NCBI GenBank assembly: GCA_030040815.1
Contig: JASHSZ010000491.1
Span: 1-5,626 of the forward strand
Direction: 5' to 3'
DNA from: Streptosporangiaceae bacterium
Lineage (GTDB): Bacteria > Actinomycetota > Actinomycetes > Streptosporangiales > Streptosporangiaceae
DNA length: 5,626 nt
Shown: positions 4,426 to 5,626 of the stretch, one piece after another
How the letters are laid out: every line of letters starts with the position of its first letter
Position numbering within the stretch: position 1 is the first letter of the stretch
Notes under the pieces: model-generated
The model's database searches: none
What the model was told of the DNA's origin: nothing
What the model saw: the letters and a program-made list of their open reading frames with translations, nothing else
Position numbers and translations under genes: made by a program

Positions 4426-5571
4426 GTGTCCGATGACGTGCCGGTGCAGGCGTTGCAGCTGCGTTCCCTGGTGACTGATGCAGCGACCGTATCGGTGTCG
4501 CTCGAGCTGGCCGATGTGCCCGTGCCAGGGCCCGATCAGGTTGTCATCAGGGTGGAGGCCGCGCCGATCAACCCATCGGACCTAGGCCTGCTGTTCGCGG
4601 GCGCCGATCTTGGGAAGGCCGCTGTCGGCGGCACGGCCGAGCGGCCGGTTGTCACCGCTCCGCTGCCGCCGGCTGCGGCGCGTGCGGCGGCGGCCAGGGC
4701 CGGCGAGTCGCTCCCGGCTGGCAATGAAGGGGCGGGCACTGTGGTCAGAGCGGGTTCGTCGGAGGCGGCCCGGCGGCTGCTCGGCGCGACCGTGGCGGTG
4801 GCCGGCGGCGGGATGTACGCCCAGTACCGGTGTGCTGACCTGGCGGCGTGCCTGGTTCTGCCGGACGGGGTCGGCGCGGTGGCCGGGGCGTCCGCTTTCG
4901 TCAATCCGATGACGGTGCTGGGGATGGTCGAAACCATGCGCGACGAGGGCCACGCTGGGATCGTCCATACCGCGGCCGCGTCGAACCTCGGACAGATGCT
5001 CAACAGGGTGTGCATCGAAGACGGCATTCCGCTGGTCAACATCGTCCGATCAGCCGATCAGGTGAGTCTGCTAGCTGGCCAGGGCGCCGGGCACGTGCTG
5101 GACTCCACGGCCGGCACGTTCATGGCCGACCTGACGACGGCAGTGAAGGAAACCTCGGCGACGATCGCCTTCGATGCTGTCGGCGGCGGGCAGCTGGCCA
5201 GCCGCATCTTGACGTGCATGGAGGCCGCGCTGAGTGGGGATCAGCCGTTCAGCCGGTACGGCTCCGCGACGCACAAGCAGGTCTACATCTACGGCGGACT
5301 CGACCGCGGCCCGACCGAGCTGACCCGGGGCTACGGCATGGCCTGGGGCGTCGGCGGCTGGCTGCTCACCCCGTTCCTACGCAAGGCAGGCCCGGCAACG
5401 GTCGCTGCCATGCGCGCGCGGGTCGCGGCAGGCCTCACGACTACCTTCGCCACCAACTACGCCGGCCGACTGTCCCTGCAAGAGGCCCTGCAGGCAGATG
5501 CCGTCGCTGCTTATGCCCGGATGGCCACTGGCAGCAAGTACCTCATCACGCCGCACCGCACACCCGAGTAG
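4426..5571 (+). CDS. MDR-superfamily NAD(P)H-dependent oxidoreductase (zinc-binding dehydrogenase-like)
   Basis: A 381-residue cytosolic oxidoreductase of the medium-chain dehydrogenase/reductase, quinone-oxidoreductase-like group. The N-terminal GroES-like domain has the VEAAPINPSDL motif (43-53), an Ala/Pro-rich insertion (about 60-97), GNEGAG (99-104) and the GGGMYAQYR stretch (127-135). The Rossmann domain follows: HTAAASNLGQML (181-192) replaces the usual glycine-rich nucleotide loop, then VNIVRS, GAGHVLDS, AFDAVGGG and the YIYGGLDRGPTEL stretch. The C-terminus (ATGSKYLITP) matches where relatives end, so it looks complete. I see no Cys/His set for catalytic or structural zinc, despite the usual database label. 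GTG at 4426 is preferred: GAGGAG (4414-4419) sits 6 bases upstream and the protein then begins just before the family's LQLRSLVT. The GTG at 4378 adds 16 residues with no good site. The substrate is unknown; the gene appears to stand alone. Confidence 0.93.
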   Translation: MSDDVPVQALQLRSLVTDAATVSVSLELADVPVPGPDQVVIRVEAAPINPSDLGLLFAGADLGKAAVGGTAERPVVTAPLPPAAARAAAARAGESLPAGNEGAGTVVRAGSSEAARRLLGATVAVAGGGMYAQYRCADLAACLVLPDGVGAVAGASAFVNPMTVLGMVETMRDEGHAGIVHTAAASNLGQMLNRVCIEDGIPLVNIVRSADQVSLLAGQGAGHVLDSTAGTFMADLTTAVKETSATIAFDAVGGGQLASRILTCMEAALSGDQPFSRYGSATHKQVYIYGGLDRGPTELTRGYGMAWGVGGWLLTPFLRKAGPATVAAMRARVAAGLTTTFATNYAGRLSLQEALQADAVAAYARMATGSKYLITPHRTPE

Positions 5572-5626
5572 CCGACAGATCTGGGCCTTTACTCCAGGGA
5601 CGAGGCGGTCCCACGTAGTCGGCCCG

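Noticed and set aside
5580..5598. CTGG/CCAG hairpin after the MDR gene as a terminator
   Set aside because: Only four good pairs; too weak to call, and the window ends shortly after.

Overview
The base composition is very GC-rich with strong G/C preference at third codon positions in most genes. A DUF397/helix-turn-helix (DUF5753) pair and an allantoinase-allantoicase neighbourhood are also present. Together these point to a high-GC actinomycete (Streptomyces or a relative). No genus can be fixed from the sequence alone. There are no tRNA or rRNA genes, no CRISPR array and no recognisable transposase.

Layout. (1) 79-1070, + strand: a wrecked ureide-catabolism locus. The N-terminal half of allantoinase (allB) is joined out of frame near base 713 to the C-terminal repeat of allantoicase (alc), and the alc piece carries a further frameshift near 925-936. 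(2) 1166-1206: an imperfect hairpin between converging units. (3) 1216-2428, - strand: an intact DUF397 small protein downstream of an XRE-type regulator with a DUF5753 domain, the classic actinobacterial pair. (4) 2429-2910: a gene-poor stretch with an AT-richer, inverted-repeat-rich patch, a leftward terminator-like hairpin (2730-2760), and two hairpins just ahead of the next gene. (5) 2911-3096, + strand: a 61-residue protein with two membrane segments and an excellent ribosome-binding site, followed by a perfect 14-bp inverted repeat. (6) About 3356-3534, - strand: a multiply frameshifted remnant of the N-terminal (Pnkp-associating) domain of the RNA-repair methyltransferase Hen1. (7) 3745-4236, + strand: an uncharacterised four-helix membrane protein, followed by a strong hairpin. 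(8) 4426-5571, + strand: an intact zinc-free MDR-superfamily oxidoreductase.

How it fits together. The window reads as a decay zone. Two unrelated systems, allantoin use and Hen1/Pnkp RNA repair, survive only as fragments, while the regulator pair, two small membrane proteins and an oxidoreductase remain intact. The intact genes look like independent transcription units: each has its own leader and often a hairpin after it, and nothing ties them into one pathway. I do not see a convincing new multi-gene system. The most informative observations are the two pseudogenes, the structured leader of the 61-residue membrane protein and the unclassified four-helix membrane protein.
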